In this document: positions 9,821 through 18,535 of the stretch, in pieces
How positions within the stretch are numbered: the stretch's first letter is position 1
Layout: every line of letters begins with the position of its first letter
Assembly (NCBI GenBank): GCA_025352795.1
Contig: JANXSF010000127.1
Span: 52,586 to 116,585 of the forward strand
Origin: Acidobacteriota bacterium
GTDB lineage: Bacteria > Acidobacteriota > Terriglobia > Bryobacterales > Bryobacteraceae
Length of the DNA: 64,000 bases
Direction of reading: 5' to 3'
The notes under the pieces: generated by a model
Database searches by the model: none
The model's input: the letters and a program-made list of their open reading frames with translations, nothing else
What the model was told of the DNA's origin: nothing
Position numbers and translations under genes: made by a program

Positions 9821-10264
9821 TTGTTTAAGCAACTCCGCGTTCTGTTCAGCCTAATTCTGCTTGCGACATTAAGTGTCCAGGCCGCCACTCCAGAAGTAAA
9901 GGTATTCAAAACCAGCACCTGTGGATGCTGTGGCAAATGGGTGGAACACTTGCGCGCGAATGGGTTCACTGTGACAGTAACCGATGTACCCAGCACTGCT
10001 GAATACCGCGTGAAATATGGCGTGCCAGAGAAATTAGCATCCTGCCATACGGGTGTGGTGAATGGTTATGCACTTGAAGGTCACGTGCCTGCTCGTGAGA
10101 TCAAGAAGTTGTTGGAATCAAATTCCAAAGCCAAAGGACTTGCTGTTCCTGGTATGCCTGCCGGATCACCCGGTATGGAAATGGGTCGCGCCGACGCGTA
10201 CGAAGTTCTGCTGTTCGACGCCGACGGCAAGACCACAGTGTACGGCAAGTACGAAGCCAAATAA
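9821..10264 (+). CDS. DUF411 family metal-binding exported protein
   Basis: Protein of 147 residues with an N-terminal signal peptide (FKQLRVLFSLILLATLSVQA). The mature part has the DUF411 features: a Cys-rich STCGCCGKW motif (cysteines 34, 36 and 37), a central LASCHTG motif, and the segment GHVPAREIKKLL. Members are linked to copper or other metal handling, so periplasmic metal binding is likely. The start is a TTG at 9821, preceded by AGAGGA eight bases upstream, which supports it. No metal transporter gene lies beside it. Confidence 0.85.
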   Translation: MFKQLRVLFSLILLATLSVQAATPEVKVFKTSTCGCCGKWVEHLRANGFTVTVTDVPSTAEYRVKYGVPEKLASCHTGVVNGYALEGHVPAREIKKLLESNSKAKGLAVPGMPAGSPGMEMGRADAYEVLLFDADGKTTVYGKYEAK

Positions 10265-10299
10265 GCACTTTAATATCGGGACGTGACTGAAGTGAACCC

Positions 10300-10488
10300 T
10301 TGAAAACTCGTCAAGGGTTACCTGTGGAGCAACCTATTCGTGCACAAAAGAAGCTAGGGTTGCCTTTTGGTATTGCTCAGAAGTCGGTATTGGTTCCAGA
10401 AGGTGGTGCTTGGTAGGCACCGCTTACAGATGAAGAGGCTGATGCCTGGATTGAGGGTAACTGTTCCCTACAGGCACCAATGAAATAA
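10300..10488 (+). pseudogene. Possible remnant small gene with internal stop
   Basis: One frame from a TTG at 10300 reads protein-like sequence (PIRAQKKLGLPFGIAQKSVL) up to a TAG at 10414. It then continues in the same frame with APLTDEEADAWIEG to a TAA at 10486. Acidic, gene-like sequence on both sides of one stop suggests a broken gene, perhaps antitoxin-like. An 8-bp inverted repeat (10295-10302 with 10312-10319) overlaps its start. The rest of the 10265-10526 gap shows nothing else. It could be chance. Confidence 0.25.
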
Positions 10489-10526
10489 TATGCGCTACCC
10501 CTCCTTGCACCGTCATCCATTGACTA

Positions 10527-10673
10527 ATGCGAGGAGTCAAAAAACAACACCTGCCTACTAAAATCTGCCTCAGTTGTGGACGTCCCTTCACTTGGCGCAA
10601 GCGTTGGGAACGTGTCTGGGATGAGGTGAAGTATTGCAGTGATCGCTGCCGTGGGAACCCGAAGGCAGCATGA
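10527..10673 (+). CDS. DUF2256 small zinc-ribbon-like protein
   Basis: A 48-residue protein matching the DUF2256 family: [18 protein letters not shown] then [12 protein letters not shown]. Two CxxC-type pairs (ICLSC and YCSDRC) suggest a small zinc ribbon. This family is typically encoded next to cryptochrome/photolyase genes, as here. Its TGA overlaps the ATG of the photolyase FAD-domain gene (ATGA at 10670-10673), placing it first in the operon. An AGGAG-like sequence overlaps the start codon region rather than preceding it, so the initiation signal is unclear. Its molecular role is unknown. Confidence 0.85.
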   Translation: MRGVKKQHLPTKICLSCGRPFTWRKRWERVWDEVKYCSDRCRGNPKAA

Positions 10674-11431
10674 ACCTTCGAAAAGATTTTACAGATCAGG
10701 CCGACATGCTCGCCTATTTACGTGAGCAGTTTCCCGATGCAAGCGGTGCCCTTAGCCCCTTTCCCGGTGGTCGAGCCGCAGCCGACCAGTCCCTACATTC
10801 CTTCAACGCCTCGCGCTATGCTGCTTCCCGAAATTATCTAAACGGAACTGTTTCCAGGCTAAGCCCATACCTTCGACATGGCGTGATCACGTTGCGCGAA
10901 GTCATAGTGCATTTCGCAGGACAGAATCTGCCTAAGTTCACGCAGGAACTTGCCTGGCGTGATTACTGGCAACGTGTATATGCGGAAATCGGCGATGGTA
11001 TTTGGCAGGATCGCGAACCGTCCAAAACTGGTACCACTTACTCCACAGAAATGCCCATTGATTTGGGTCATACCGGACTTGCCTGCATGGATGGTTTCGC
11101 GGTAGAGTTGGAATCCACTGGGTACCTTCATAACCATGCCCGCATGTGGATGGCGGCATACGTGGTTCATTGGCGAAGGGTTCGCTGGCAAGCTGGTGCG
11201 CAGTGGTTCCTGCAGCATTTAGTGGATGGCGATCCCGCGTCGAACAATCTTTCGTGGCAATGGGTGGCCTCTACATTTAGTCACAAACCTTACATCTTCA
11301 ATCGCGAAAATTTAGAGCGTTACACTGAAGGTCGCTACTGCGGCACATGCCCCCGCCGCGACGATTGCCCTTTCCAAAATAGCTATGAGAATCTGAACGT
11401 CCAGCTTTTTCCAATGCAGGTGCAACCATGA
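10670..11431 (+). CDS. Stand-alone photolyase/cryptochrome FAD-binding domain protein
   Basis: A 253-residue protein corresponding to only the C-terminal helical FAD-binding domain of DNA photolyases. Visible features are [28 protein letters not shown], the flavin-pocket segment [18 protein letters not shown] and [19 protein letters not shown]. There is no N-terminal alpha/beta antenna domain. The C-terminus carries a Cys motif, [12 protein letters not shown], of unknown purpose. It overlaps DUF2256 upstream and the small alpha/beta protein downstream by ATGA each, so the products are probably made together. It may bind FAD and act in light-driven repair or sensing with the next gene product. 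Confidence 0.85.
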   Translation: MNLRKDFTDQADMLAYLREQFPDASGALSPFPGGRAAADQSLHSFNASRYAASRNYLNGTVSRLSPYLRHGVITLREVIVHFAGQNLPKFTQELAWRDYWQRVYAEIGDGIWQDREPSKTGTTYSTEMPIDLGHTGLACMDGFAVELESTGYLHNHARMWMAAYVVHWRRVRWQAGAQWFLQHLVDGDPASNNLSWQWVASTFSHKPYIFNRENLERYTEGRYCGTCPRRDDCPFQNSYENLNVQLFPMQVQP

Positions 11432-11835
11432 AGCTGATCTGGGTTCACGCCGATTGTCTGCACCGTCAGAGTCCTGCCTATTTGGCAAATCCCGATTCCC
11501 CTTCACTATTTGTTTGGGACGATGCGGAATTGAAGCGCGCTGGTTGGAGTATGAAGCGCATCGGCTTTGTGTATGAATGCCTGCTGGATTTGCCAGTGAC
11601 CATTCGACGTGGTGATCCGGTAATTGAGATGCAGAAGTTCGCAGTAGAGACCCAATGTTCCAGTATTGTGACCATGCAAAGTGTTGATCCGCACCTACAA
11701 GCCCAAGCCGCTGCAATGGGTGCAGAGACTTTTCCCATAGTGCCTTTTGTGGAGATAAAAGGTCGGGTGGATTTGCAACGCTTCTCGCGTTACTGGTGCA
11801 AAGTGGAACGCGCGCTGATCGGGGAAACAGCATGA
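11428..11835 (+). CDS. Small protein resembling the photolyase N-terminal alpha/beta domain
   Basis: A 135-residue protein that resembles the Rossmann-like antenna domain of photolyases. It has the opening strand LIWVHADCL, then [16 protein letters not shown], a helix [14 protein letters not shown] and the typical RRGDP motif followed by a segment like [12 protein letters not shown]. The FAD domain is missing. Because it is translationally coupled to a gene that encodes only the FAD domain (4-base overlap), the pair looks like a photolyase split into two chains with the domain order reversed on the DNA. The assignment rests on motif resemblance only. Confidence 0.65.
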   Translation: MKLIWVHADCLHRQSPAYLANPDSPSLFVWDDAELKRAGWSMKRIGFVYECLLDLPVTIRRGDPVIEMQKFAVETQCSSIVTMQSVDPHLQAQAAAMGAETFPIVPFVEIKGRVDLQRFSRYWCKVERALIGETA

Positions 11836-13265
11836 TGCAGTTGGTCTGGTTCAAGCGTGACTTGCGGATTACTGATCATCGTCCCTTGTACGAGGCGGCA
11901 TTGCGCGGACGGGTGCTGCCGTTGTTCATCGTTGAAGAGGAACTACTCAGGGCCCCCGATAGCAGCACCTTGCATTGGGATTTTCAGCGAGCGGCACTTC
12001 ACGATCTTGCCGGCCAATTACAAGGGTTAGGCTCACCCTTGGTAGTGCGTCATGGTGAAGCGGTAGCTGTGCTGGAAGCGATCCGACGACAGCATGGGAT
12101 TGCGAATATGTGGGCTCATGAGGAGACAGGCAACGGCATTTCCTATGCTCGCGACCGTCGTGTGCGGCGTTGGGCTAAAAATAGCGGCGTGCCCTTTGTG
12201 GAATATCCGCAGAACGGAGTGATCCGCCGTTTGGAAAGTCGCGATGGTTGGGCCAAGCGATGGGAGCAGCGCATGGCCCAAGCAATCACGCCAGCACCCT
12301 CGCACCTGATTGCATGCGGCATTGGCCCCGGAGGATTGCCGCCTTCAGCAGAACCGTTTGCCAGCAGACTCACTGCTGAGTCAACTTTAGAAACGTTTCT
12401 GGCTGGTCGCGGATTCGGCTACACGCGGGAAATGTCCAGCCCTGTTACTGCAGAAACTTCCTGTTCCCGCTTGAGCGAGTACCTTGCCTGGGGACAGTTA
12501 TCCATGCGCGAGATTGTGCAGGCCACCCGCAACCGCACTGCTGAATTCGTCGGAGCTAAAGACCTTGAAGGCAAGACCTGGCGGCAATCCTTGCGATCTT
12601 TTGATGCGCGCTTGCACTGGCATTGCCACTTCATGCAGAAGCTGGAAGATGAACCACGCATAGAATACGAAAACTTTGTCCGGGCGTTTGATAGTCTGCG
12701 GGAAAACGAATTTCGCGCAGATCGATTTGAAGCTTGGAAGCAAGGGCGCACTGGCTACCCATTCATCGATGCGTGCATGCGCTATTTGATTGAACATGGA
12801 TGGATCAATTTTCGGATGCGAGCCATGTTGGTCTCCTTCGCATCGTATAACTTATGGCTGCATTGGAGGGAACCGGCGCTCTACCTGGCGCGCTTGTTTC
12901 GCGATTATGAACCGGGCATCCACTACAGCCAGTTCCAAATGCAATCGGGCACAACAGGCATTAACACATTGCGCATTTACAATCCCACGAAGCAGGGTCT
13001 GGATCAGGATCCCACAGGAGCATTCATTCGGCGCTGGGTTCCAGAATTAGCAGGGGCGACGAATGTGCATGATCCCATAAATCCAATTGTCGATCACGCG
13101 AAAGCTGGGCTCTATGCAAAAACTCGGTTAACGGAAATCCGAAGACTATCAGGGATGCGCCTGGAAGCGAAAGCAGTGGCGAAGAAACATGGCAGCCGTA
13201 AAAAGACAGTGAGAAAAAGTAAGCCAGTTGCAGTGTCGCAGCAAACTTCGTTGTTCACTGATTGA
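11832..13265 (+). CDS. Deoxyribodipyrimidine photolyase / cryptochrome family protein
   Basis: Full-length photolyase-family flavoprotein of 477 residues. The N-terminal antenna domain begins [19 protein letters not shown]. The C-terminal FAD domain includes [40 protein letters not shown] and the loop [17 protein letters not shown]. It probably repairs UV-induced pyrimidine dimers using light, though the exact lesion class cannot be read here. The frame opens at a GTG at 11796, but the ATG at 11832 overlapping the previous stop (ATGA) is the likely start. The C-terminus is a basic, Lys-rich tail. It is the last gene of the operon beginning with DUF2256. Confidence 0.9.
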   Translation: MMQLVWFKRDLRITDHRPLYEAALRGRVLPLFIVEEELLRAPDSSTLHWDFQRAALHDLAGQLQGLGSPLVVRHGEAVAVLEAIRRQHGIANMWAHEETGNGISYARDRRVRRWAKNSGVPFVEYPQNGVIRRLESRDGWAKRWEQRMAQAITPAPSHLIACGIGPGGLPPSAEPFASRLTAESTLETFLAGRGFGYTREMSSPVTAETSCSRLSEYLAWGQLSMREIVQATRNRTAEFVGAKDLEGKTWRQSLRSFDARLHWHCHFMQKLEDEPRIEYENFVRAFDSLRENEFRADRFEAWKQGRTGYPFIDACMRYLIEHGWINFRMRAMLVSFASYNLWLHWREPALYLARLFRDYEPGIHYSQFQMQSGTTGINTLRIYNPTKQGLDQDPTGAFIRRWVPELAGATNVHDPINPIVDHAKAGLYAKTRLTEIRRLSGMRLEAKAVAKKHGSRKKTVRKSKPVAVSQQTSLFTD

Positions 13266-13319
13266 ACCTGTATTCAGAAGTGAGTGGGATAGGCATCCTT
13301 GCCTGTCCATCTCCCCACT

Positions 13320-14789
13320 CTACTTACTGGCAGCGATCTTTAGTGCTTCCCGTTCAATGCCCAACAACATGCCGCGGAAAACAATGTGATGCAGCGGTGA
13401 AACCGAATACCAGTAAATCAGCCCAAACAACCCACGTGGATGAAAAAGTGCCGACTGATGCAAGGTGCATTGCGTTGCACTGCGCGGCTCAATGCGAAAT
13501 TCCAGCATTGCCTCCCCTGGCAATTTCATTTCCGCGCGCAGGGATAACCGACGATCCTGGTCCAGCCCCACCACACGCCAAAAATCGAGCGCTTCCCCAT
13601 ACGTGACCAGTTCCGGATCTCGGCGACCTCGTCGCAGACCAGGCCCGCCCACCAAATTGTCCATCCATCCGCGAATCTTCCAAAGCCAATCGGCTGCATA
13701 CCAACCATGGCCACCGCCGACTCGACAAACAGCTCGAAACACCGCCCAATCTGGAGCATCAATTGCCAGTTGACGCACATCACGAAAAATAGCGCCGCCT
13801 GCCCAATCGGGATCGCCTGGGATTGGTCCAGCCATAGACCAATTCGTTTCCACACCATGCGCTGCCGTCTTGCAGAGAGCTGCACTGATTGCGTCGCGGA
13901 CTCCTAACAATTGCTGTGGAATCAACTTTGTGATGCGATCTTCACGGCACACTACCGGGTTTTTGAGGCCTTCAGCCAAGGGTTTGGCCATGTTATGACT
14001 CAGCGGAGTAACCAAGTGAATCCAGTACGAACTGAGGCGCGGCGTCAGAATCGGAATGGGAATAATCCAGCGACGACTCAGTTTCAATTCTTCGGCCATG
14101 ATCCGCATGATGTCCCGATAACAAAACACTTCAGGACCACCGATATCAAACACTTTGCCAATGGTACGAGGCTCTGACAACACTCCCACAAGATAGCCAA
14201 CCACGTTCCTCACCCCAATGGGCTGACAAGGTGTTGAGACCCATTTAGGAGTAATCATCACTGGCAATCGTTCTACCAAGTAACGAAGGATTTCAAAAGA
14301 AGCCGACCCTGACCCAATGATCATTGCGGCTCGCAAAACCGTTACTGGTACACCGGTGGAAGCAAGATCTTTTTCCACTTCGCGTCGGGAAGCAAGATGG
14401 TCGCTAAGGTCGGCCCCGGTCTCGCCGAGCCCCCCTAAATAGATGATGCGCCCCACACCTGCGTCGCGCGCGGCGATTGCGAATTGCAAAGCAAGGTGTC
14501 GATCTTGCTCCACATATTCAGCTCCAGCAGACTTCATGGAATGAACCAGGTAAAATGCTGTCTGGCATCCGGTAAGGTTCTTGGTAAGCGAAGCACTGTC
14601 CGATAAATCAGCTTGCCAAATCTCTACATCAGGATTCGCCGCCCACGCTCGTTCAGCCAGCTTTTCTGGCGTGCGAACAAGGCACCGAACCTTGTATCCA
14701 TCGCTAATTAAGCGCGGTGCAAGGCGCCCACCGATGTATCCGGTGGCACCGGCAATTGCAACGCGCTGTCCAATGGTGGGTTCAACCAC
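13320..14789 (-). CDS. SDR-family NAD(P)-binding protein with DUF2867 domain
   Basis: Protein of 489 residues. The N-terminal half is an atypical short-chain dehydrogenase fold with the nucleotide-binding motif GATGYIGG near residue 14. It resembles NmrA-like or complex-I-type epimerases (YLGGLGETGADLSDHLASRR). The C-terminal part (about 330-489) matches DUF2867, ending FGLIYWYSVSPLHHIVFRGM, which suggests membrane association. The substrate is unknown. The start is a GTG at 14789 overlapping the end of the small upstream gene by eight bases, which supports an operon of three leftward genes. Confidence 0.82.
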   Translation of the reverse strand: MVEPTIGQRVAIAGATGYIGGRLAPRLISDGYKVRCLVRTPEKLAERAWAANPDVEIWQADLSDSASLTKNLTGCQTAFYLVHSMKSAGAEYVEQDRHLALQFAIAARDAGVGRIIYLGGLGETGADLSDHLASRREVEKDLASTGVPVTVLRAAMIIGSGSASFEILRYLVERLPVMITPKWVSTPCQPIGVRNVVGYLVGVLSEPRTIGKVFDIGGPEVFCYRDIMRIMAEELKLSRRWIIPIPILTPRLSSYWIHLVTPLSHNMAKPLAEGLKNPVVCREDRITKLIPQQLLGVRDAISAALCKTAAHGVETNWSMAGPIPGDPDWAGGAIFRDVRQLAIDAPDWAVFRAVCRVGGGHGWYAADWLWKIRGWMDNLVGGPGLRRGRRDPELVTYGEALDFWRVVGLDQDRRLSLRAEMKLPGEAMLEFRIEPRSATQCTLHQSALFHPRGLFGLIYWYSVSPLHHIVFRGMLLGIEREALKIAASK

Positions 14790-15024
14790 TTATGTTTCTT
14801 TTTGCTCGTTGAATTGGGATGCGCAGCTTACGCCACTCAACATGAAACGATGTTCCCGGTGGGGCTTGGTTTCGTAAGGGCCAGAAGATGCGAGAGAAAT
14901 GGAACAAAGAAGCCAAGGTGGGAAAATTCGCAATAAAATTCATGCGCGATCCGCTCAGCTTCAGGTGGTGCCCATCGTGTTCGATGTGCAAATCCACATT
15001 AAGAGTGCGCAGTAGTCTTATCAT
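14782..15024 (-). CDS. Small hypothetical protein
   Basis: Unrecognised 80-residue protein. It has an alternating beta-like opening (TLNVDLHIEHDGHHLKLSGS) and a basic, aromatic C-terminus (RIFWPLRNQAPPGTSFHVEW). The case for it being real is positional: it lies between two leftward genes, overlapping the end of the upstream one by 26 bases and the start of the SDR gene by eight. No antisense gene explains the open frame. Confidence 0.5.
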   Translation of the reverse strand: MIRLLRTLNVDLHIEHDGHHLKLSGSRMNFIANFPTLASLFHFSRIFWPLRNQAPPGTSFHVEWRKLRIPIQRAKRNISG

Positions 15025-15217
15025 CTTTGGTTCTAATCTTTACCGTTCCGCTAACTCGCCAAGTGGCGTGTTGCGCTGTTGCGGAAGCAGAACTGGGTAC
15101 TGCGATTTCCATGCTTTGGAACTCGTAAGTAATCTCAGCGCCGCGTCCGGTGAGTTTGTCGTAGAGGCCGATTGCCAAGTCGGGCCAGGTTTGTGTGTCG
15201 GGTGTAGTTTGTGACAT
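14999..15217 (-). CDS. Small hypothetical protein
   Basis: Unrecognised 72-residue soluble protein beginning MSQTTPDTQTWPDLAIGLYD and containing GRGAEITYEFQSMEIAVP and WRVSGTVKIRTKD. Its composition resembles small conserved acidobacterial proteins. The frame is open further upstream, but the ATG at 15217 marks where protein-like sequence begins. It is divergent from prfC, so the 15218-15337 gap should hold both promoters. Confidence 0.55.
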   Translation of the reverse strand: MSQTTPDTQTWPDLAIGLYDKLTGRGAEITYEFQSMEIAVPSSASATAQHATWRVSGTVKIRTKDDKTTAHS

Positions 15218-15337
15218 AACTGTTAGATACTGGATCGAATCAGATCGGTGTAAACAATATTCTATAGTTAACAACATTGGCACACGTTGGACAACGTTGA
15301 CAAGACGCCCCCAAATCCCGCACAATCAGAATCGCGG

Positions 15338-17008
15338 ATGGGATCGGTCTTTCGCGAAGCAATTGGAGCAGTTTTGACAGTAGAACCACCGCAAACCACA
15401 ACCACATCCTCTACCGCTGCCAGCATCAATCTGGAATCGGAAATTAAACGTCGGCGAACTTTTGCCATTATTTCCCATCCCGATGCGGGCAAGACTACGC
15501 TCACAGAAAAGCTGCTGCTCTACGCCGGAGCGCTGCATGCCGCCGGTTCCGTGCGTCCTAAAAAGAATCGCGGTCACGCCACTTCCGATTGGATGGCGAT
15601 TGAACAGGCCAGAGGCATTAGCATCACTTCCACTGTTCTGCAATTTGAATACGCCGATTGCTTGTTCAACCTGCTGGACACCCCAGGCCATCAGGATTTC
15701 AGTGAGGACACCTACCGCACGCTTTCCGCCGTCGATAGCGCCGTGATGGTGCTGGATAGTGCCAAGGGAATTGAGCCCCAAACCAGAAAGCTTTTTGAAG
15801 CCTGCCGTCTGCGCAATATTCCCATTCTCACCTTCATCAACAAAATGGATCACTACGGGCGCGATCCATTGGAATTGCTGGATGAAGTGGAAAGCCTTCT
15901 GCAGATTGCCGCAGCTCCCATTAACTGGCCAGTTGGTTCAGGCAATCAGTTTCGCGGTGTAGTGGATTTGGCAACCAGACGTCTGTTGCAGTTTAGTCCA
16001 TCCATGGGTGGACAATTGAAGTCGGAAGCCTGGACAGCGTCGCTGGACGATACCGCTTTAGAGGAAATGGTTGGCAAGGAAAACGCCCTTCAACTTAGGG
16101 AAACGTTGGCGCTGCTGGAAGCTGCCGGATCCCAATTTGACCGCGAACGATTTTTGAATGGCAGCCAGACCCCGGTATTCTTTGGCAGCGCGCTGAACAA
16201 TTTCGGCGTGGAAGCCTTCCTGGAAGCGCTGGTGGATTTAGCACCTCCTCCCACTCCTCGCAGCAATAAAGGTACACCCATCGACCCCAAGTCCGCCGTC
16301 TTTTCGGCTTTCGTATTCAAGATTCAAGGCAACATGGATCCACAACATCGCGATAGTATGGCGATTCTGCGTATCTGTTCCGGACGCTTTGAACGGGACA
16401 TGCTGGTGAACCATCCTCGTCTGGGCCGTAAGATCCGCATGACGCGGTTGCACCGGTTGTTTGCACGGGATCGCGAAACCATTGAAGAAGCCTTCCCTGG
16501 CGACGTCGTGGGCGTGGTCAACCCCGGGTTGTTCGCCATTGGCGATACGCTCAGCACTGCCGACGATATTGAATACGAGCGCATGCCCAGCTTTCCACCA
16601 GAGCATTTTTGCAGTCTGCAAAACGGCGACGTCACTCGCAATAAGCAGTTCCGCAAGGGCATGGAGCAGTTGGCGGAAGAAGGTGTGATTCAGGTTTACA
16701 ACTCCGTGGATACCATTCGTCGCGAACCAATTTTGGGAGCTGTGGGCAGGTTGCAGTTCGACGTGGTGGAAGCGCGGTTGCTGCAGGAATACAACGTAAA
16801 AGCGACATCGGGTCCACTGCCTTATGTCTGCGCCCGTTGGCCCCGCGGAACGCCAGAAGATCTGAAGAAGTTGCGCAATCAGATGACTAGCGGGACTCTA
16901 CTGGCTACAGATCACAATGGGAAAACGGTTTGCCTTTTCAGTTCTACGTGGGACATGAAGAGGTTGATAGAAATTTGCCCGACCGTTCATTTTTCCGATA
17001 TCGGATGA
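15338..17008 (+). CDS. prfC: Peptide chain release factor 3
   Basis: Translational GTPase that removes RF1 and RF2 from the ribosome after termination. The G1 motif HPDAGKTT is at about residues 47-54, the RF3-type segment NRGHATSDWMAIEQARGISI follows, and DTPGHQDF (114) and NKMD (168) complete the GTP site. The C-terminal region has the RF3-typical GVIQVY and GAVGRLQFDV. Length is 556 residues from this ATG. The first roughly 30 residues (TTTTSSTAAS-rich) extend beyond the usual start, so the true start could differ; a TTG at 15287 also lies in frame. Confidence 0.93.
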   Translation: MGSVFREAIGAVLTVEPPQTTTTSSTAASINLESEIKRRRTFAIISHPDAGKTTLTEKLLLYAGALHAAGSVRPKKNRGHATSDWMAIEQARGISITSTVLQFEYADCLFNLLDTPGHQDFSEDTYRTLSAVDSAVMVLDSAKGIEPQTRKLFEACRLRNIPILTFINKMDHYGRDPLELLDEVESLLQIAAAPINWPVGSGNQFRGVVDLATRRLLQFSPSMGGQLKSEAWTASLDDTALEEMVGKENALQLRETLALLEAAGSQFDRERFLNGSQTPVFFGSALNNFGVEAFLEALVDLAPPPTPRSNKGTPIDPKSAVFSAFVFKIQGNMDPQHRDSMAILRICSGRFERDMLVNHPRLGRKIRMTRLHRLFARDRETIEEAFPGDVVGVVNPGLFAIGDTLSTADDIEYERMPSFPPEHFCSLQNGDVTRNKQFRKGMEQLAEEGVIQVYNSVDTIRREPILGAVGRLQFDVVEARLLQEYNVKATSGPLPYVCARWPRGTPEDLKKLRNQMTSGTLLATDHNGKTVCLFSSTWDMKRLIEICPTVHFSDIG

Positions 17009-17028
17009 AGTGGTCATCAGGGATTCCC

Positions 17029-17227
17029 TGTAGTTTTTGGAAATTGGAATGAAAACCTTCGCTCGCAAGCGAACGGGATCGCCCAATGCCACTTAGTTTT
17101 TCCTCATCCCTGTAGAATCTACAACTTTTTTGTTTGGATAACCCGTGGTTAAAAGACCGCTCCCTCGCGTTCACTGCTCGGTAACGGACTGATTCTACAG
17201 AGCCGTGACCGCAAGGGAGCGGTCTTT
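17029..17227 (+). repeat. Composite dispersed element, copy 1 (about 200 bp)
   Basis: Left part (17029-17077) contains TTGGAAATTGGAATGAA and the palindrome TTCGCTCGCAAGCGAA. A linker follows, then a long near-perfect inverted repeat (17151-17227) with arms AAAGACCGCTCCCTCGCG and its complement around an asymmetric centre. The whole stretch matches 27311-27515 read on the minus strand, including most of the linker. It lies just after prfC and before a convergent gene, so the hairpin may act as a terminator. No protein is encoded. Confidence 0.8.
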
Positions 17228-17500
17228 CACAGGCCTGATAGCTTCTCTTAACACTTGAAGGGCCAGCTTCCCCAATGGCGCGCCACCGGCTCTTAATGCG
17301 GCATGTGGGGCGCGCACGCCTTCAATGGCGTAGTTGGACCGTTCTCGCTTATAAAACCCCTATGTACAGCGCCAATGGCAGAAAGCGTGGGGGGATGGCA
17401 AATTCATGAAAAACAGTGACTGGTCCTGAAAAATGATGACTATTGGCCATGTCTTCTGAAAAACGATTACAAATGAGAGCTTATCAACAGCAAGTCACAA
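17228..17500. other. Intergenic region with no recognised feature
   Basis: About 270 bases between the dispersed element and the first PEP-CTERM terminator. Short direct repeats (CAATGGCG, CTGAAAAA) are visible, but there is no convincing gene, RNA or promoter. Confidence 0.5.
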
Positions 17501-17532
17501 CAAAAAACGAGACCATCCTAAGCTGGTCTCGT
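17501..17532 (-). terminator. Rho-independent terminator of the first PEP-CTERM gene
   Basis: A 9-bp perfect stem (ACGAGACCA with TGGTCTCGT), 8-base loop, followed on the minus strand by a T-run (complement of CAAAAAA). It lies 35 bases after the stop codon. Confidence 0.85.
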
Positions 17533-17566
17533 CTTCAATCGAACAAATCAATTCACGAAAAAACAA

Positions 17567-18283
17567 CTAGCTGGAACGACGACGACGACCGATCAGTGCC
17601 AGGCCGAGCAGCGATGTGCCCATCAGAGCCATGGTGGCTGGTTCGGGAGTCTGAGGACCAGGTGTGTAGGTGTAGGTAACGATAGCCTGAGCTGTACCAT
17701 TGGTGACCTGAGCGGAGCGTACGTTGCCGCCGCCACCGACGAAGGTTGATCCAGTGGCAGTGAAGCCACCCAGGGTAAAGGTACCAAAACCAGCAACTTT
17801 GTAGTTGTTGAGAGAGATAACAGCTACATCACCGGTGTTTGCGGTGACTGCTAGTGGCAAATAGCTGACGTCGTTGCAAGATGTTGTGGGAGTTGAGGCC
17901 GCACAAACACCAGATCCAGCGGGACCAAGGGAAATAACACCACTGTCAAAATTGGTTAGAAGAAGGTCTGTTGTGGTGAGGGTTGCATCCGCTGTGTTAG
18001 AAGTTACCAAAAAGTCAGCTGTTGACTTGTAGCGAAAACTCTGGATGCTGTTGCTGGTGTTGTTTAAGTTTAGTGAAACCACGTCGTCAGTACCCGTGAA
18101 TCGAATGGTTGCGCCGGTGAGTGTTCCCAAGTTTGTATCGAATTTGTTAAGCATAAGGCTGAATGTGAAATCGGTAAGGCTAGGCCCCGATTGTGCACTA
18201 AAGCTAATTATTGCTGCGTTTGAGATGCCTGTTCCAGCCAACAAAAGGGCTGCTGTGGTGATCATATTTTTGAAAGTTTTCAT
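17567..18283 (-). CDS. PEP-CTERM exported protein, paralogue 1
   Basis: Exported protein of 238 residues. The N-terminal signal peptide (KNMITTAALLLAGTGISNAA) is followed by a beta-rich, Ser/Thr/Asn-rich body resembling choice-of-anchor type domains. The C-terminal sorting signal is TPEPATMALMGTSLLGLALI followed by arginines, recognised by exosortase for processing at the envelope. The frame extends upstream, but the ATG at 18283, preceded by GGAGAAAACGGAGAAA as in the two paralogues, is the start. It is similar along its length to the proteins at 18536 and 19630. The function of the body is unknown; surface or biofilm matrix roles are typical for the class. Confidence 0.9.
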   Translation of the reverse strand: MKTFKNMITTAALLLAGTGISNAAIISFSAQSGPSLTDFTFSLMLNKFDTNLGTLTGATIRFTGTDDVVSLNLNNTSNSIQSFRYKSTADFLVTSNTADATLTTTDLLLTNFDSGVISLGPAGSGVCAASTPTTSCNDVSYLPLAVTANTGDVAVISLNNYKVAGFGTFTLGGFTATGSTFVGGGGNVRSAQVTNGTAQAIVTYTYTPGPQTPEPATMALMGTSLLGLALIGRRRRSS

Positions 18284-18382
18284 TTTCTCCGTTTTCTCCT
18301 TAAAACTCGCATACCAAGTAGAATCGGTGAATTCACCATCTCTAGGCAGGAGCATAGTATTACTGGTCCCCAAATAGAACTG
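18284..18382 (-). promoter_or_regulatory. Conserved, apparently structured 5' leader of PEP-CTERM gene 1
   Basis: On the minus strand the leader begins AGTTCTATTTGGGGACC. It contains a hairpin GGTG-AATT-CACC (18326-18337) flanked by constant GAGAT and TTCTACTT. An outer stem pairs CTC and TGCC (18345-18352) with GGTA and GAG (18306-18315), and a purine-rich ribosome site ends the leader. The same arrangement precedes both paralogues, with compensating changes. It matches no riboswitch class I recognise. Confidence 0.6.
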
Positions 18383-18388
18383 ACACTA

Positions 18389-18417
18389 ATAGTACATTAG
18401 TCCTGAGTCAAGGTCAA
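18389..18417 (-). promoter_or_regulatory. Sigma70-type promoter of PEP-CTERM gene 1
   Basis: On the minus strand TTGACC (18412-18417) and TACTAT (18389-18394) are separated by exactly 17 bases. The predicted start of transcription falls where sequence conservation with the paralogous leaders begins. Confidence 0.75.
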
Positions 18418-18482
18418 TAGCGGAGAGCATTAAGCTACGTAAATTGGGGTGGTTCTTAGTGCTGATAAACAACGTTTAAAAC

Positions 18483-18511
18483 AAAACGAGACTGGCCTGA
18501 GCCGGTCTCGT
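18483..18511 (-). terminator. Rho-independent terminator of the second PEP-CTERM gene
   Basis: An 11-bp stem (ACGAGACTGGC with GCCGGTCTCGT, one G-T pair), 4-base loop, followed on the minus strand by TTTTGTTTT. It lies 24 bases after the stop. Confidence 0.85.
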
Positions 18512-18535
18512 ATGCAATTCTAAAACTAAGTCGAA

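Noticed and set aside
10295..10319. AACCCTTG/CAAGGGTT hairpin as terminator of the DUF411 gene
   Set aside because: The stem is only 8 bp and is not followed by a T-run.
15287..15337. TTG start giving prfC 17 more residues
   Set aside because: No ribosome site, and RF3 proteins normally begin even further downstream. The extra residues (DNVDKTPPNPAQSESR) look non-conserved, so the ATG at 15338 was taken.
18326..18337. GGTGAATTCACC as a protein-binding DNA operator
   Set aside because: In copy 2 the centre changes to AACG, which breaks the DNA palindrome but leaves the RNA stem intact, and the site lies inside the transcribed leader. An RNA hairpin is the better reading, though a DNA site is not excluded.
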